Shown: positions 9,153 through 18,033, numbered from the stretch's first letter. The stretch: 64,000 bases of DNA from CAYLUN01 sp964386865 (GCA_964386865.1 CAYLUN010000024.1:1-64000); one strand, 5' to 3'. The notes: generated by a model not told the origin, from the letters alone. A program made the numbers and translations.

Positions 9153-11045
9153 ATGAAAGAAAAATCGGCCATGAAACTCCTTGTCGCACTCGCGCTCCTC
9201 CTTCCCTTCCTCTGCTCTGCCGCAGACAAGCCCAACGTCCTCTTCATCCTCGCGGACGACCTGGGCTGGGCCGACACGAGCCTGTACGGGCATACGAGGT
9301 ACCACCGCACGCCGAACATGGACCGGCTCGCGAAGCGCGGCATGACCTTCACCCGCGCCTACTCCGCCAGCCCGCTCTGCTCGCCCACGCGCTCCAGCAT
9401 CCTGACCGGACTCAATCCCGCGCGAATCGGCATCACCTCGCCTGTCTGCCACGAGCAGAAAGAGCAGCTCGAAGCCGCCGTGATGAAGGCGGCTCCGGCG
9501 GGCAGCAAAGCGCTCGGCTGCGCCTCTGCCACGCGCCTCAAGCTCGAGTATACGACGCTCGCCGAGTCGCTCAAGGCCGCGGGCTACACCACCGGCCACT
9601 TCGGCAAGTGGCACCTCGGCCCCGAGCCCTTCTCGCCGCTCCAGCAGGGCTTCGACGTGGACGTGCCGCACTACCCGGGCCCCGGCCCCGCAGGCAGCTA
9701 CGTGGCGCCGTGGAAGTTCAAGGACTTCGACGCCGATCCAGCCGAGCCCAACCAGCACCTCGAAGACCGCATGGCCAAGGAGGCGGTCGCGTTCTTGGAG
9801 AAGAATAAGGACAAGCCGTTCTACCTCAACTACTGGATGTTCTCGGTGCACGCGCCGTTCAACGCCAAGACCAACCTGATCGAGAAGTACCGCGCGTGCG
9901 TCGACCTCAAAGACCCCCAGCACTGCCCCACCTACGCGGCGATGGTCGAGTCCATGGACGACGCGGTCGGCACGCTGCTCGACACGCTCGACCGGCTCGC
10001 GCTCGCCGATAAGACCATCCTCATCTTCTTCTCCGACAACGGCGGCAACATGTACAACGAGGTGGAGGGCGCCACGCCCACCAGCAACGCGCCGCTGCGC
10101 GGCGGCAAAGCCACGCTCTACGAGGGCGGCTTGCGCGTGCCGTGCGTGGTCTGCTGGCCCGGCACCGTAGCCGGCGGCAGCCGCAGCGACGCGGTCATCC
10201 AGAGCGTCGACTTCTATCCCACGCTGCTCGACATCCTCGGGCTCAAGCCTGCCGAGGGCCAGCGCTTCGACGGCATCAGCGTCACGCCCGCGCTGAAGGG
10301 CCAGCCGCTGACGCGCGACGCGCTCTTCACCTTTTTCCCGCACGACCCCCACGTGCCCGACTGGCTGCCGCCCGCCGTCTCTGTGCTCTGCAACGACTGG
10401 AAGCTCATCCGCATCTTCCACGGCGGCGAGAAGGGCGCTCACCGCTGGAAGCTGTTCAGCCTCGCGAACGACCTGAGCGAGAAGAACGACCTCGCCGCCC
10501 AAGAGCCGCAGCGCGTCAAGGAGCTGGATGCCAAAATCGAAGCGTTCCTGCGCGACACCCAGGCCGTGGTGCCCGCGCCGAACCCCGCTTTCGACCCAGC
10601 CGCCTATCACCCCGAACTGGAGGGCGTGCAACCGAAAGACCAGCCCAAGCCCGGCCCCGCGGCGCAGGCCGACTGGAAGGCGCGCAACTGCACGGTCACG
10701 TTCACGAACGGCGTCGTCACGGTGCGCGGCATCAACGATACGCCCTTCCTCGGCTTCTCGGCTGGCCGCGACAAGGGACCGGCCACCGTACGCGTGCGGG
10801 CACGCGCAGCCGCCGCGGGCCCCGGCAAAATCGAGGGCGTTCCCGCCGCCGGACAGAGCGCGGCGCAATCCATCCCGTTCGCGCTCAAAGGCGGCGACTG
10901 GCAGACGGTGGCCGTCGACGTGCCCGCCGCCTTCCCGCTCGGCATCCTGCGCGTCTACCTGCCCGCGCAGAAGCAGCCGGTCGAGGTGGACTGGGTCGAG
11001 CTCAAAGCCCCCGGCGAAAAACAGCCGCGCCGCTGGAACTTCTGA
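9153..11045 (+). CDS. Secreted arylsulfatase-type sulfatase
   Basis: A 630-residue sulfatase with a lipid-like or standard signal peptide (LLVALALLLPFLCSAAD), metal-binding DD at 35-36 (FILADDLGWAD), a canonical CSPTR activation motif at 76-80, GKWHLG further on and FFSDNGG for the second half of the metal site. About 150 C-terminal residues form an extra beta-rich region of unknown role. An alternative start is ATG 9171, six codons later; neither has a strong Shine-Dalgarno. The CSPTR Cys-type motif requires an anaerobic or FGE-type maturase, which is not in this window. Close spacing with the upstream sulfatase suggests joint action on a sulfated glycan. Confidence 0.93.
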   Translation: MKEKSAMKLLVALALLLPFLCSAADKPNVLFILADDLGWADTSLYGHTRYHRTPNMDRLAKRGMTFTRAYSASPLCSPTRSSILTGLNPARIGITSPVCHEQKEQLEAAVMKAAPAGSKALGCASATRLKLEYTTLAESLKAAGYTTGHFGKWHLGPEPFSPLQQGFDVDVPHYPGPGPAGSYVAPWKFKDFDADPAEPNQHLEDRMAKEAVAFLEKNKDKPFYLNYWMFSVHAPFNAKTNLIEKYRACVDLKDPQHCPTYAAMVESMDDAVGTLLDTLDRLALADKTILIFFSDNGGNMYNEVEGATPTSNAPLRGGKATLYEGGLRVPCVVCWPGTVAGGSRSDAVIQSVDFYPTLLDILGLKPAEGQRFDGISVTPALKGQPLTRDALFTFFPHDPHVPDWLPPAVSVLCNDWKLIRIFHGGEKGAHRWKLFSLANDLSEKNDLAAQEPQRVKELDAKIEAFLRDTQAVVPAPNPAFDPAAYHPELEGVQPKDQPKPGPAAQADWKARNCTVTFTNGVVTVRGINDTPFLGFSAGRDKGPATVRVRARAAAAGPGKIEGVPAAGQSAAQSIPFALKGGDWQTVAVDVPAAFPLGILRVYLPAQKQPVEVDWVELKAPGEKQPRRWNF

Positions 11046-11051
11046 GGCTCC

Positions 11052-12449
11052 TCACACGTTTTCGAAGGCCTGTCCCGGCACAGGCGCGACGGCGTTCTCC
11101 ACGCCGTGCTGCCGCACCAGCTCGACCATGGCATTCACCTTTTCGGGCTCGCCGTGAACCGCGAAGACGCGCGACAGGTTGCCCTTGACGCCGTCGAACC
11201 AGCGCATGAGGGAGGTGCGGTCCGCGTGCGCGGAGAGCGCGTTGATGGTGTGTACGCGGGCCCGCAGCTCGAACTCGTCGCCCAAGATGCGCAGCGGCGT
11301 CCGGCGCTCGACGATGCGGCGGCCCAGCGTGTTCTCGGCCTGGAACCCGACGATCAGAATGATGTTGCGCGGATCGCCGACGGTGCGCTGCAGGTGGTGC
11401 AGCACGCGGCCGCCCTCGCACATGCCCGAGGCCGCGATGATCACCATCGGGCCGGGCTCTTCGTTCAGCGCCTTGGACTGCTCCGGCGTCTCGATGAAGC
11501 GCAGCCCGGGGAACTTCATGGGGTCGTCGCCTTGGCGCAGCATGTCCGAAGCGTCGTCGTCATAGCACTCGCGGTGCTTGGCGTAGACCTGTGTGGCCTT
11601 GAGCGAGAGCGGGCTGTCCACGTAGATGCGCGTGGGCGGCATGCGCCCTTGCTCGGCGAGCCGGTTGAGGTGATAGAGAATCTGCTGCGTGCGGCCCACG
11701 CTGAAGGCCGGTATCACCAGCTTGGACTTCAGCTGGTGAATATCTTCGATGAACCCCTTGAGGCGCCCCTTGACGTCCTCCTCCGACGGGTGGTCGCGGT
11801 CGGCGTAGGTGCTTTCGATCAGCAGCGTGTCGGCGCCCTGCGGAAAGTCGTAGTCGCGCAGGATGGGCTGGTCGGGCTGGCCGAGGTCGCCGGAGAAGAG
11901 CAGGCGGCGCGAGCGGCCTCCCGCCTCCTTGAAGTCGAGCTGTGTCAGCGCGGAGCCCAAGATGTGGCCGGCGTTGTGGAACATGAGGCTCACGCCGTTG
12001 CCGAGGTCGGACTGGCGCTTGAGCGGCTCCGGCGCGAAGCGTCCGAGGATCGCGTCCACGTCGCGCGGCTCGTAGAGCGGCTCGAACAGGGCCTTGCCCT
12101 GCACGGCGCGCTTGCGGTTGACGATCTCGAGGTCGCGCATCTGGAGATAGGCCGAGTCGCGCAGCATGATGTCGCACAGGTCGCGCGTGGCGGGCGTGCA
12201 GTAGACCTTGCCCCGGAAGCCGTGGCGGGCGAGCGTCGGCAGGTTGCCGCTGTGGTCGATGTGCGCGTGCGAGAGAACCACCGCGTCGAGCGTGGCGGGG
12301 TCGACCGGCAGCTGGCGGTTCTTTTCAAAGGCCTCCTTGCGCCGGCCCTGAAAGAGCCCGCAGTCCAGCAGGATGCGCAGCCCGTTCGCCTCCACCAGAT
12401 GCATCGAGCCCGTGGTCGTCTGCGCCGCGCCGAAAAAAGTCAGCTTCAT
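11052..12449 (-). CDS. MBL-fold/beta-CASP RNA-specificity nuclease
   Basis: A 465-residue metallo-beta-lactamase-fold protein with HxHxDH at 61-66 (SHAHIDHSG), a downstream histidine (FHNAGHILGS), an aspartate at the GDLG step and the beta-CASP/RMMBL region (SGMCEGGRVLHH, then NALSAHAD). This set defines the YSH1/CPSF73-like exonuclease family, whose bacterial members cleave RNA. The start was moved from an upstream ATG to 12449 because GGAGG sits 7 nt before it and the protein then begins directly with the fold (MKLTFFGAAQTTTG). A -10-like TATACT lies at 12488-12493 on the minus strand. It converges on the sulfatase gene with 6 nt between stops. Confidence 0.92.
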   Translation of the reverse strand: MKLTFFGAAQTTTGSMHLVEANGLRILLDCGLFQGRRKEAFEKNRQLPVDPATLDAVVLSHAHIDHSGNLPTLARHGFRGKVYCTPATRDLCDIMLRDSAYLQMRDLEIVNRKRAVQGKALFEPLYEPRDVDAILGRFAPEPLKRQSDLGNGVSLMFHNAGHILGSALTQLDFKEAGGRSRRLLFSGDLGQPDQPILRDYDFPQGADTLLIESTYADRDHPSEEDVKGRLKGFIEDIHQLKSKLVIPAFSVGRTQQILYHLNRLAEQGRMPPTRIYVDSPLSLKATQVYAKHRECYDDDASDMLRQGDDPMKFPGLRFIETPEQSKALNEEPGPMVIIAASGMCEGGRVLHHLQRTVGDPRNIILIVGFQAENTLGRRIVERRTPLRILGDEFELRARVHTINALSAHADRTSLMRWFDGVKGNLSRVFAVHGEPEKVNAMVELVRQHGVENAVAPVPGQAFENV

Positions 12450-13084
12450 GGTGCCGCCTCCGAATGTGTGATTAACAGGATGCCGATAGTATATACGATC
12501 CCTCCGTGCGAACACAGCCAATTCGCGGCGCGAGGGACACGCCAGGCGCATCCCCGTTTCACCTTTCTAATCGCACCCATTTGGTGCATAGCATGCTCCG
12601 TCCCTACACGTGATCTCACACGTGATCCCACACTTCGTCGGTTACGCTTAGTCGGTTATCTTAGTCGGCAACTGCCTGTGTAGCAGCGACTAAGCAGTTG
12701 GACTAAGCGTATCCGACGAAGTGTGGGACTACGTGTAAGCGACGACGAGGTGATTCAACTGCTCTTCCCAAGTTAAGTCACAAGTCAATGAAACGGATGC
12801 ACCCGGACACGCACGCTTCAGTTGCAGAGAGGACGCGCAAACGCACGTCCCCTTGACGGCTGTGTCATCAGGCGGGGCGAGCGTCTGCTCGCCCACGCTG
12901 TCCTTCGCCGTCGCAACATCGCGCCTGCGTGCGCCCGGGCATGACCGGTGCAAAGCGGTGGAAATCTCAACTCAGCTCACACCCAGCCCAACATTGAAGT
13001 TATGGACGAGTGTAACCGTTTAAGTGTGTGTCACATGGATATCGATGTTGTCTCAAGCATGCCTAGCTCGCCGTTCCGCACGCT
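12450..13084. other. Gene-poor 635-bp interval
   Basis: I see no credible coding sequence. It holds the long inverted repeat at 12626-12728, short runs of CACGTGA and TTAGTCGG repeated around it, and an 8-bp-stem hairpin at 12875-12894 (GGGCGAGC/GCTCGCCC, 4-nt loop) with no following T-run. Base composition falls below that of neighbouring genes. Confidence 0.6.
12626..12728. repeat. Long inverted repeat (cruciform or MITE-like)
   Basis: Arms of 28 bp at 12626-12653 and 12701-12728 pair with a single mismatch (core TCCCACACTTCGTCGG and ACGCTTAGTC). Pairing extends imperfectly inwards (CAACTGC/GCAGTTG) and outwards (TACACGT/ACGTGTA). The 47-bp centre contains TTAGTCGG motifs. Such a structure could be a non-autonomous mobile element or an extended transcript hairpin; no flanking target duplication was found. 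Confidence 0.8.
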
Positions 13085-13734
13085 TCAGTCTTGCGGCAAC
13101 TCGGAGGCCCGTTTACCGCCGCGCTTCCTCAGCAAATCCACTATTTCTTGCAGCGCCTCGTCTTCCGCGCGCATTTCGGCCTCACTCTTCTCCAGGTGCT
13201 TTCTCCGCAACAGCTCTTTAGGTCTTTTTCTTTCAAGAGCGAGTATTTCCTCCATATCATAAACATAGTCTAAGGGAGTGCTCAAAGGGGGAGGGGGGGG
13301 CAAGACTCGCATTCACCTCAGCACCGGCATCAAGCAAGAGCCGGACCGTTTTAACATCTAATTCGAACGCGGCCATATGTAGCGCTGTCTCACCCTCCGC
13401 AGACGCATTGACGTCAGCTCCTTTCAACAGGAGGAGCTTGGTCACTTCGTACCGTGAGTGTATCGCACTCACATGCAGAGGCGTATGTAAGCTGTACTCT
13501 CTCCGGCGGTTAACAAGATCAGGGTCAGCTCTAAGAAACTGCTCGATCGCTTCCACCCCCCCCCTTTTCACATGCCGTGTAAATATCGTCCTCATGCCGC
13601 GAACAACCGAGAGCACCAAGAAACAGGCAACAGAGAAAGACAAGCGCTTTGGCGCATACGCTTTCTCCACGACTTCGCCGCTTTCCAGCAGCCAGTTTTT
13701 TGCGACGATGCGCCAAGCTTTCCAGGCCTGTCAC
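13085..13734 (-). pseudogene. Ankyrin-repeat lipoprotein, frameshifted at two homopolymers
   Basis: Three overlapping frames read as one protein. Frame one gives a hydrophobic leader ending LFLGALGC (lipobox-like) and DDIYTACEKGG; frame two continues VEAIEQFLRADPDLVN and two ankyrin repeats (TPLHVSAIHSRYEVTKLLLL, then TALHMAAFELDVKTVRLLLD); frame three gives STPLDYVYDMEEILALE and a charged coiled-coil tail ending GGKRASELPQD. The switches fall at C9 (plus strand 13556-13564) and G8 (13293-13300). Removing one base from each run restores a continuous frame. It may be a real decayed gene, a phase-variable gene, or homopolymer sequencing error. The start given is GTG 13734; a further G6 tract near 13743-13748 might join an upstream segment beginning ATG 13819. 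Confidence 0.75.
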
Positions 13735-14059
13735 GGGTGCCGCCCCCCGTTTCCGCGAGCAGGGCGGCGGCCCTGACCGCGAGATGGTCTCTCAGTTCCG
13801 TTCTCTGCCACGCGGGCATTGTAGCACCGCGGGTGCGTCCGCGGAAGACCTCGCAGGAACATTTTCAGTGAGGCCGGGCCGCGTGTGGATGAGCCGGTAA
13901 AGAGAGCCTCTTGCTCCTAATCGTCATCGTCATCGTGATCGTAATCTTAATCTCTTCAACAGAACGGATTCGGATTACGAGCACGATTATGATTAAGAGT
14001 GGGAACAACGCTTATCTTAGCGTCGGAGTCGACTTGAGCGTTCACCCGCCCGTTCTCGC
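13735..14059. other. 325-bp interval between ankyrin gene and fabV
   Basis: It may contain the extreme 5' end of the broken ankyrin gene (13735-13819, minus strand, MPAWQRTELRDHLAV). The remainder has no supported gene. Near fabV lies the imperfect inverted repeat described separately, preceded by ATCGTC trinucleotide-like repetition. Confidence 0.5.
13932..13987. repeat. Imperfect inverted repeat with ATCGTC repetition, 3' of fabV
   Basis: Arms 13932-13946 (ATCGTGATCGTAATC) and 13973-13987 (GATTACGAGCACGAT) pair with one mismatch around a 26-nt loop. TTAATC/GATTAA words and ATCGTCATCGTC adjoin it. It lies 73 nt beyond the fabV stop. No T-run follows, so it is not a standard terminator. Confidence 0.6.
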
Positions 14060-15190
14060 TCAGAAGCCGTAGAGCGCCATCAGGTCGCTGCGGCAGCCGA
14101 CGGTGTCGGTGAGTTCCGCCAGATTGTCCTGAGTGACGCGCGAGAGGATGTCGGCGATCTCGGCCTGCACGTCGGGCCGCAGCTCCCAGTCGTCGATGCG
14201 GATGCGTCCGGCCGCGTCCACGGGCACCGCGCCGCCCGCATACAGGCGCTCGCGGAACAGGCGCGCCATCTGCTCGGGGCAGCCCTCGTGCAGGCCTTTG
14301 GCCTTCATGACCTTGTACATGGCGCACACGTAGACCGACATCACGGGGATGACCGAGCTGGCCCGCGTGATGAGCGCCTTGCACACCGCCACATGGGCCT
14401 GGCCGCGCAGCGGCTCCAGCAGGCGGCCGATCTCGGCGGCGGTGGCCTCCAGGTGCTCCTTGGCTTTGCCGAGCGTGCCGGAGCGGTAGATCGCATACGT
14501 CGAGTCAGGGCCGATGTACGAGAACGCGACGGCCCGCGCGCCTTCAGCCAGCAGGCCTGCCTCTTTCAGCGCGCGCATCCAGCGGAGCCAATCTTCGCCG
14601 CCCATCACCTTCACCGTGCCCTCGATCTCCTCGGGCGTGGCCGGCTCGAGTGTGACGTCGGCGAGCGTGCTGGAGGCGACGTCCAGCGTTTGCCCGGCGA
14701 GCGCCTGGCCGACGGGCTTGATCGCGGAGCGGTACGTGACGCCGGTCGCGGGGTCGGTGCGCTGCGGCGCGGCGAGGCTGTAGATCACGAGGTCGAACGG
14801 CGGCAGGTGGCGCTCGCGGGCGCGGGCGACCACCTCCTCGCGCGTCGCGTCGAGAAAGGCGTCGGCGACCAGCGTCTCGGAGAACAGCTCAGCCTCGGCA
14901 GCGGCCGCGTCGAACGCGAGGTTGTTGTACCAGCCCGGCGTGGCGCGGCGCTTCACGGTGGGCGGCCGCTCGAACGAGACGCCGAAGGTCTGCGCCCCGG
15001 CGCCGAACGCGGCCGCCACGCGCGCGGCCAGCCCGTAGCCGCCTGAGCAGCCCAGCACCAGCACGGACTTGGGCCCGTCCGCGAGCGCGGGCCGGCCCTT
15101 CTCGGCCGCTATCCACTGGCGCACCCCCGCCATGCACCCTTTCGGGTTAACAGACAGGCACACCCCACCAATCACGCGCGGAGGCTTCAT
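14060..15190 (-). CDS. fabV: Trans-2-enoyl-ACP/CoA reductase FabV
   Basis: A 376-residue NADH-dependent enoyl reductase for the last step of each fatty-acid elongation cycle. The cofactor loop GCSGGYG lies at 47-53 and the catalytic Y-x8-K pair falls at Y235 and K244 (YRSGTLGKAK), the same numbering as characterised FabV proteins once the start is set at ATG 15190 (MKPPRVIGG). The N-terminal VNPKGC and the WYNNLAF segment are also family hallmarks. FabV is the triclosan-insensitive type, so no fabI is needed here. It is the last gene of fabF-fabZ-fabV, with its start 4 nt from the fabZ stop. Confidence 0.96.
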   Translation of the reverse strand: MKPPRVIGGVCLSVNPKGCMAGVRQWIAAEKGRPALADGPKSVLVLGCSGGYGLAARVAAAFGAGAQTFGVSFERPPTVKRRATPGWYNNLAFDAAAAEAELFSETLVADAFLDATREEVVARARERHLPPFDLVIYSLAAPQRTDPATGVTYRSAIKPVGQALAGQTLDVASSTLADVTLEPATPEEIEGTVKVMGGEDWLRWMRALKEAGLLAEGARAVAFSYIGPDSTYAIYRSGTLGKAKEHLEATAAEIGRLLEPLRGQAHVAVCKALITRASSVIPVMSVYVCAMYKVMKAKGLHEGCPEQMARLFRERLYAGGAVPVDAAGRIRIDDWELRPDVQAEIADILSRVTQDNLAELTDTVGCRSDLMALYGF

Positions 15191-15194
15191 GGGT

Positions 15195-15665
15195 TCAGCC
15201 CGGGCCCAACACGCACTTGAAATCGGCCTCGGCGGCCAGCTCGTCGCCGACAAAGGCCTTGCCGTGCTGCACGACCATGCGCGAGCCGACCTTCATGTTG
15301 TCGATCTCCATGCGCAGCTTGTCGTTGGGGCGAACCTGGCGGCGGAACTTGGCGTTGTCCACGCCGATCAGGAGGAACAGGCCGTTGCGCACGATGCCCG
15401 AGGCCACCAACCCCGCGCCGCCGCACTGCGCCATGCTCTCGACCAAAATCACTCCGGGGACGACCGGATACTCGGGGAAGTGACCCTTGAAGAACCACGA
15501 GTCCTCTCCGAACGTCACCTCGCCGACGTAGCGCTTCTGGTCGGAATACACCAGCTTGTCCACGAACAGGAACGGCTTGCGGTGAGGCAGAAGGTCTTCT
15601 GTCGGACCCTCGTACCCCTTGCCGTCCTCAACGATCTGCTTCGGCAGCACTTTTTCTTCGCTCAT
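15195..15665 (-). CDS. fabZ: 3-hydroxyacyl-ACP dehydratase
   Basis: A 156-residue hot-dog-fold dehydratase. It has LPHRKPFLFVD at 27-37, the catalytic histidine in GHFPEYPVVPG (H62) and the catalytic acid in ILVESMAQ (E76), as in FabZ. ATG 15665 is preferred to the adjacent GTG 15668 because GAGGTG precedes it closely. The N-terminus is about 20 residues longer than a minimal FabZ. It is the middle gene of the operon, 45 nt after fabF, and converts 3-hydroxyacyl-ACP to the FabV substrate. Confidence 0.96.
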   Translation of the reverse strand: MSEEKVLPKQIVEDGKGYEGPTEDLLPHRKPFLFVDKLVYSDQKRYVGEVTFGEDSWFFKGHFPEYPVVPGVILVESMAQCGGAGLVASGIVRNGLFLLIGVDNAKFRRQVRPNDKLRMEIDNMKVGSRMVVQHGKAFVGDELAAEADFKCVLGPG

Positions 15666-15710
15666 CACATCACCTCTGCGTTGCCGCGCGCGGCGAACCG
15701 GACTCCGGAT

Positions 15711-16955
15711 TTAAACGGCCTTGAAGGCGATCACGCCGTTGTGTCCGCCGAACCCGAGCGACGTGGAAATCGCCGCGCGGATCGGCCCTGTGACGCCTTT
15801 GTTGGGCACGACATCGAGGTCGCACTCGGGGTCGGGCACCTCGTTATTGATGGTCGGCGGATAGAAGCCGTCCCGGATCGCCAGCACGCAAATGGCGGCC
15901 TCGATCGCGCCGGCCGCGCCAAGCAAGTGGCCGGTCATGCTCTTCGTGGAGGACATCTTGAGCTTGTAGGCGTGGGGGCCGAAGACCGTCTTGACCGCCT
16001 TGGTTTCCATCGGGTCGTTGAGCGGAGTCGAGGTGCCGTGCGCGTTCACATAGTCCACGTCCTCCGGGGCAAGGCCGGCGTCCTTGAGCGCCTGCTTGAT
16101 GGCGCGGATCGCGCCGGCGCCCTCGGGGTCGGGAGCCGCCACGTGGTAGGCGTCGCCGGAGGCGCCGTAGCCGGCCAGCTCGGCGTACACGCGGGCGCCG
16201 CGCGCCTTGGCGTGGGCCTCGGACTCAAGGATCAGGATCGCCGCGCCCTCGCCCATGATGAAGCCGTCGCGGCCCTTGTCGAACGGGCGGCAGGCCTTCT
16301 CGGGCGCATCGTTGTGCTGGGTGCTAAGCGCCTTCATGGAGCAGAAACCGCCCACACAATACTCGGTGATCGTCGCCTCGGTTCCGCCGGCGATCACGAC
16401 GTCCGCGCGGCCCGCGCGGATCAGGTCGAGCGCCATGCCGATCGCGTCCGTTCCCGACGCGCACGCGGTGACGATGGTGTGCACGGCGCCCTTGGCGCCC
16501 AGCGCGATGGAGACGTTGCCAGCCGCCTCGTTGGCGATCAGCTTGGGAATCAGCATCGGGGACAGGCGGCCGGGGCCCCGCTCGTGCAGGATCTTGTACC
16601 CTTCGTCATCGACCTCGGCGCCGCCGATGCCGTTGCCGATCATGACGGCGACGCGCTCCGGATCCGCGCCGCCCGCGGCCAAGCCGGAGTCCTGCCACGC
16701 CTGCTTGGCCGCGGCCAGCGCGTACTGGGTGAAAAGCGCCATGCGGCGCGCCTCTTTCGGATCAACGTACTTGGAGACATCGAAGTTCTTGACTTCCGCT
16801 GAGACCTTGGCGTCCACGCGGGAGGGGTCGAACTTCGTGGTGCGACCGATGCCGCTGACGCCGTTGCGGATGCTATTCCACATCTCCTCAACCGTGTTGC
16901 CCACCGGCGAAATAACGCCGAGACCGGTCACCAAAACTTTCGTCGTGTTGCTCAT
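15711..16955 (-). CDS. fabF: 3-oxoacyl-ACP synthase II
   Basis: A 414-residue beta-ketoacyl synthase that elongates acyl-ACP with malonyl-ACP. The Cys-His-His triad is intact: C165 in VTACASG, H306 in VNAHGTST and H343 in SMTGHLLGAAGA. Length and the N-terminal VLVTGLGVISPVGN match FabF rather than FabH. It heads the fabF-fabZ-fabV operon. A Shine-Dalgarno AAGGAG lies about 12 nt upstream of the ATG, rather far. A 23-bp palindrome 80-105 nt upstream is a candidate operator. Confidence 0.97.
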   Translation of the reverse strand: MSNTTKVLVTGLGVISPVGNTVEEMWNSIRNGVSGIGRTTKFDPSRVDAKVSAEVKNFDVSKYVDPKEARRMALFTQYALAAAKQAWQDSGLAAGGADPERVAVMIGNGIGGAEVDDEGYKILHERGPGRLSPMLIPKLIANEAAGNVSIALGAKGAVHTIVTACASGTDAIGMALDLIRAGRADVVIAGGTEATITEYCVGGFCSMKALSTQHNDAPEKACRPFDKGRDGFIMGEGAAILILESEAHAKARGARVYAELAGYGASGDAYHVAAPDPEGAGAIRAIKQALKDAGLAPEDVDYVNAHGTSTPLNDPMETKAVKTVFGPHAYKLKMSSTKSMTGHLLGAAGAIEAAICVLAIRDGFYPPTINNEVPDPECDLDVVPNKGVTGPIRAAISTSLGFGGHNGVIAFKAV

Positions 16956-17037
16956 CGCTGTGTGTACTCCTTGCCGAATTGATCGTTACCGAACAGCCGC
17001 GCGACGCCTACTGCGTCAAAGACATAAACCGTGATGA

Positions 17038-17060
17038 TGACAAAAAATCGGATTTTGTCA
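17038..17060. promoter_or_regulatory. Palindrome upstream of the fab operon, candidate operator
   Basis: TGACAAAA (17038-17045) and TTTTGTCA (17053-17060) form perfect 8-bp arms around a 7-bp centre. On the minus strand the upstream arm is part of a TTGACA hexamer, a perfect -35, although no good -10 lies at 16-18 nt. It sits between the cobW terminator and fabF, so an operator for a lipid-responsive repressor is plausible. No regulator is identified. Confidence 0.45.
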
Positions 17061-17084
17061 ATATGGTTTTGCCGACCCCTCTGC

Positions 17085-17113
17085 AAAAAAGGCGCCCCTA
17101 TCCTTGCAGCGCC
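17085..17113 (-). terminator. Intrinsic terminator overlapping the cobW stop
   Basis: On the minus strand GGCGC (17109-17113) pairs with GCGCC (17091-17095), followed by a run of six T. The stem is short and the loop spans the cobW TAG. It would separate cobW from the fab operon. Confidence 0.5.
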
Positions 17114-18030
17114 CTCAGCTTGCCCACGACGCCGCCCGAAAACGCAGGGTTCCAGATCGCGACCAGCGCGGAGACGGGGGCGGGTATCATGACCATCCGG
17201 ATGTCAAGCACCCCGGCGCTCCAGTCCAGATAAACCCAGCCGTTGGTCGTAAGAACGAACCCCTTGGCGCGGTAGAACCCGTCGTCGGCCTCTGCGAAAA
17301 GGCCTCGCAGCGCCGCCAGGTCGAGGGGCTTCTGGAACTGCAGCGTCTCCCGCTCGAAGCGAGGATCCTTGCAGAGGCCGAACGCCGCATCCACCTCGTC
17401 CACGCGCGCCGACACGCCGTCAGCCAGAATGATGGCCGGATCGACCGAGCCGTGCGTGCAGCGGATCACCGTCGCATGCGGGTTGATCGCGACCAGCTTC
17501 TCGCGCACCTTCTCGATGGTCGCAGGCGCGTGCAGGTCAGTCTTGTTGAGCAAGATGAGGTCCGCCGACTCGATCTGGCCGCGGATGTTCGGGAGCACCA
17601 GAAGCAGCTTCATCAGCGTGCCGGGGTCGACCACCGCGGTGACGCCCGCGACGTGGAAGCGCGCGTCCAGCCCGCTCTCCGACAGCAGCCGGCGCATCGA
17701 GCGCGGGTCGGCCATGCCGCTGGCCTCAATCACCACGCCCTCGGGCCGCACCACCGCGCCGTCGGGGCAAGGAAGGCCGTCGGAGACGCGCCGCAGCACG
17801 CTCACGAACTCGGTGACGAGGCAGCGGCAGAAGATGCTGCCGCCCGCGACCGCGAGCGCCGCGCCGCCCTCGCGCTCAATCAGCCCTGCATCCACATCCA
17901 CGGCGGAGAACTCGTTCACGACGAACACGAGGCGCCGGCCGTCTTGGGCGTGGACGAGGCGCCGCAGCAGCGTGGTCTTGCCCGCGCCCAGGAAGCCGAC
18001 GACCAGCCAGATGGGGCACGTGGCGGGCAT
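17098..18030 (-). CDS. CobW/COG0523-family GTPase
   Basis: A 310-residue G3E-class GTPase with Walker A GFLGAGKTTLL at 12-22, a VNEFSAVDVDAGL switch region, GGSIFCRC in place of the usual CxCC metal-binding motif, IEASGMADPRS and the specificity motif NKTD. The family delivers metals or assists cobalamin and metalloenzyme assembly. Here it follows a UroD-like protein by 3 nt and a corrinoid protein upstream of that, so a role in maturing or reactivating the corrinoid methyl carrier is a reasonable inference. The altered metal motif (FCRC) may change metal preference. Confidence 0.88.
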   Translation of the reverse strand: MPATCPIWLVVGFLGAGKTTLLRRLVHAQDGRRLVFVVNEFSAVDVDAGLIEREGGAALAVAGGSIFCRCLVTEFVSVLRRVSDGLPCPDGAVVRPEGVVIEASGMADPRSMRRLLSESGLDARFHVAGVTAVVDPGTLMKLLLVLPNIRGQIESADLILLNKTDLHAPATIEKVREKLVAINPHATVIRCTHGSVDPAIILADGVSARVDEVDAAFGLCKDPRFERETLQFQKPLDLAALRGLFAEADDGFYRAKGFVLTTNGWVYLDWSAGVLDIRMVMIPAPVSALVAIWNPAFSGGVVGKLRALQG

Positions 18031-18033
18031 GCG

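Noticed and set aside
12729..12953. 74-codon minus-strand frame near the long inverted repeat
   Set aside because: No Shine-Dalgarno, no domain, and it overlaps the inverted repeat.
12948..13262. 104-codon plus-strand frame antisense to the ankyrin gene
   Set aside because: Ser-rich shadow sequence; the minus strand has clear ankyrin motifs.
13592..13819. Independent 75-residue gene starting ATG 13819
   Set aside because: After about 25 plausible residues the frame turns into low-quality sequence overlapping the ankyrin leader; better seen as a possible third frameshifted piece.
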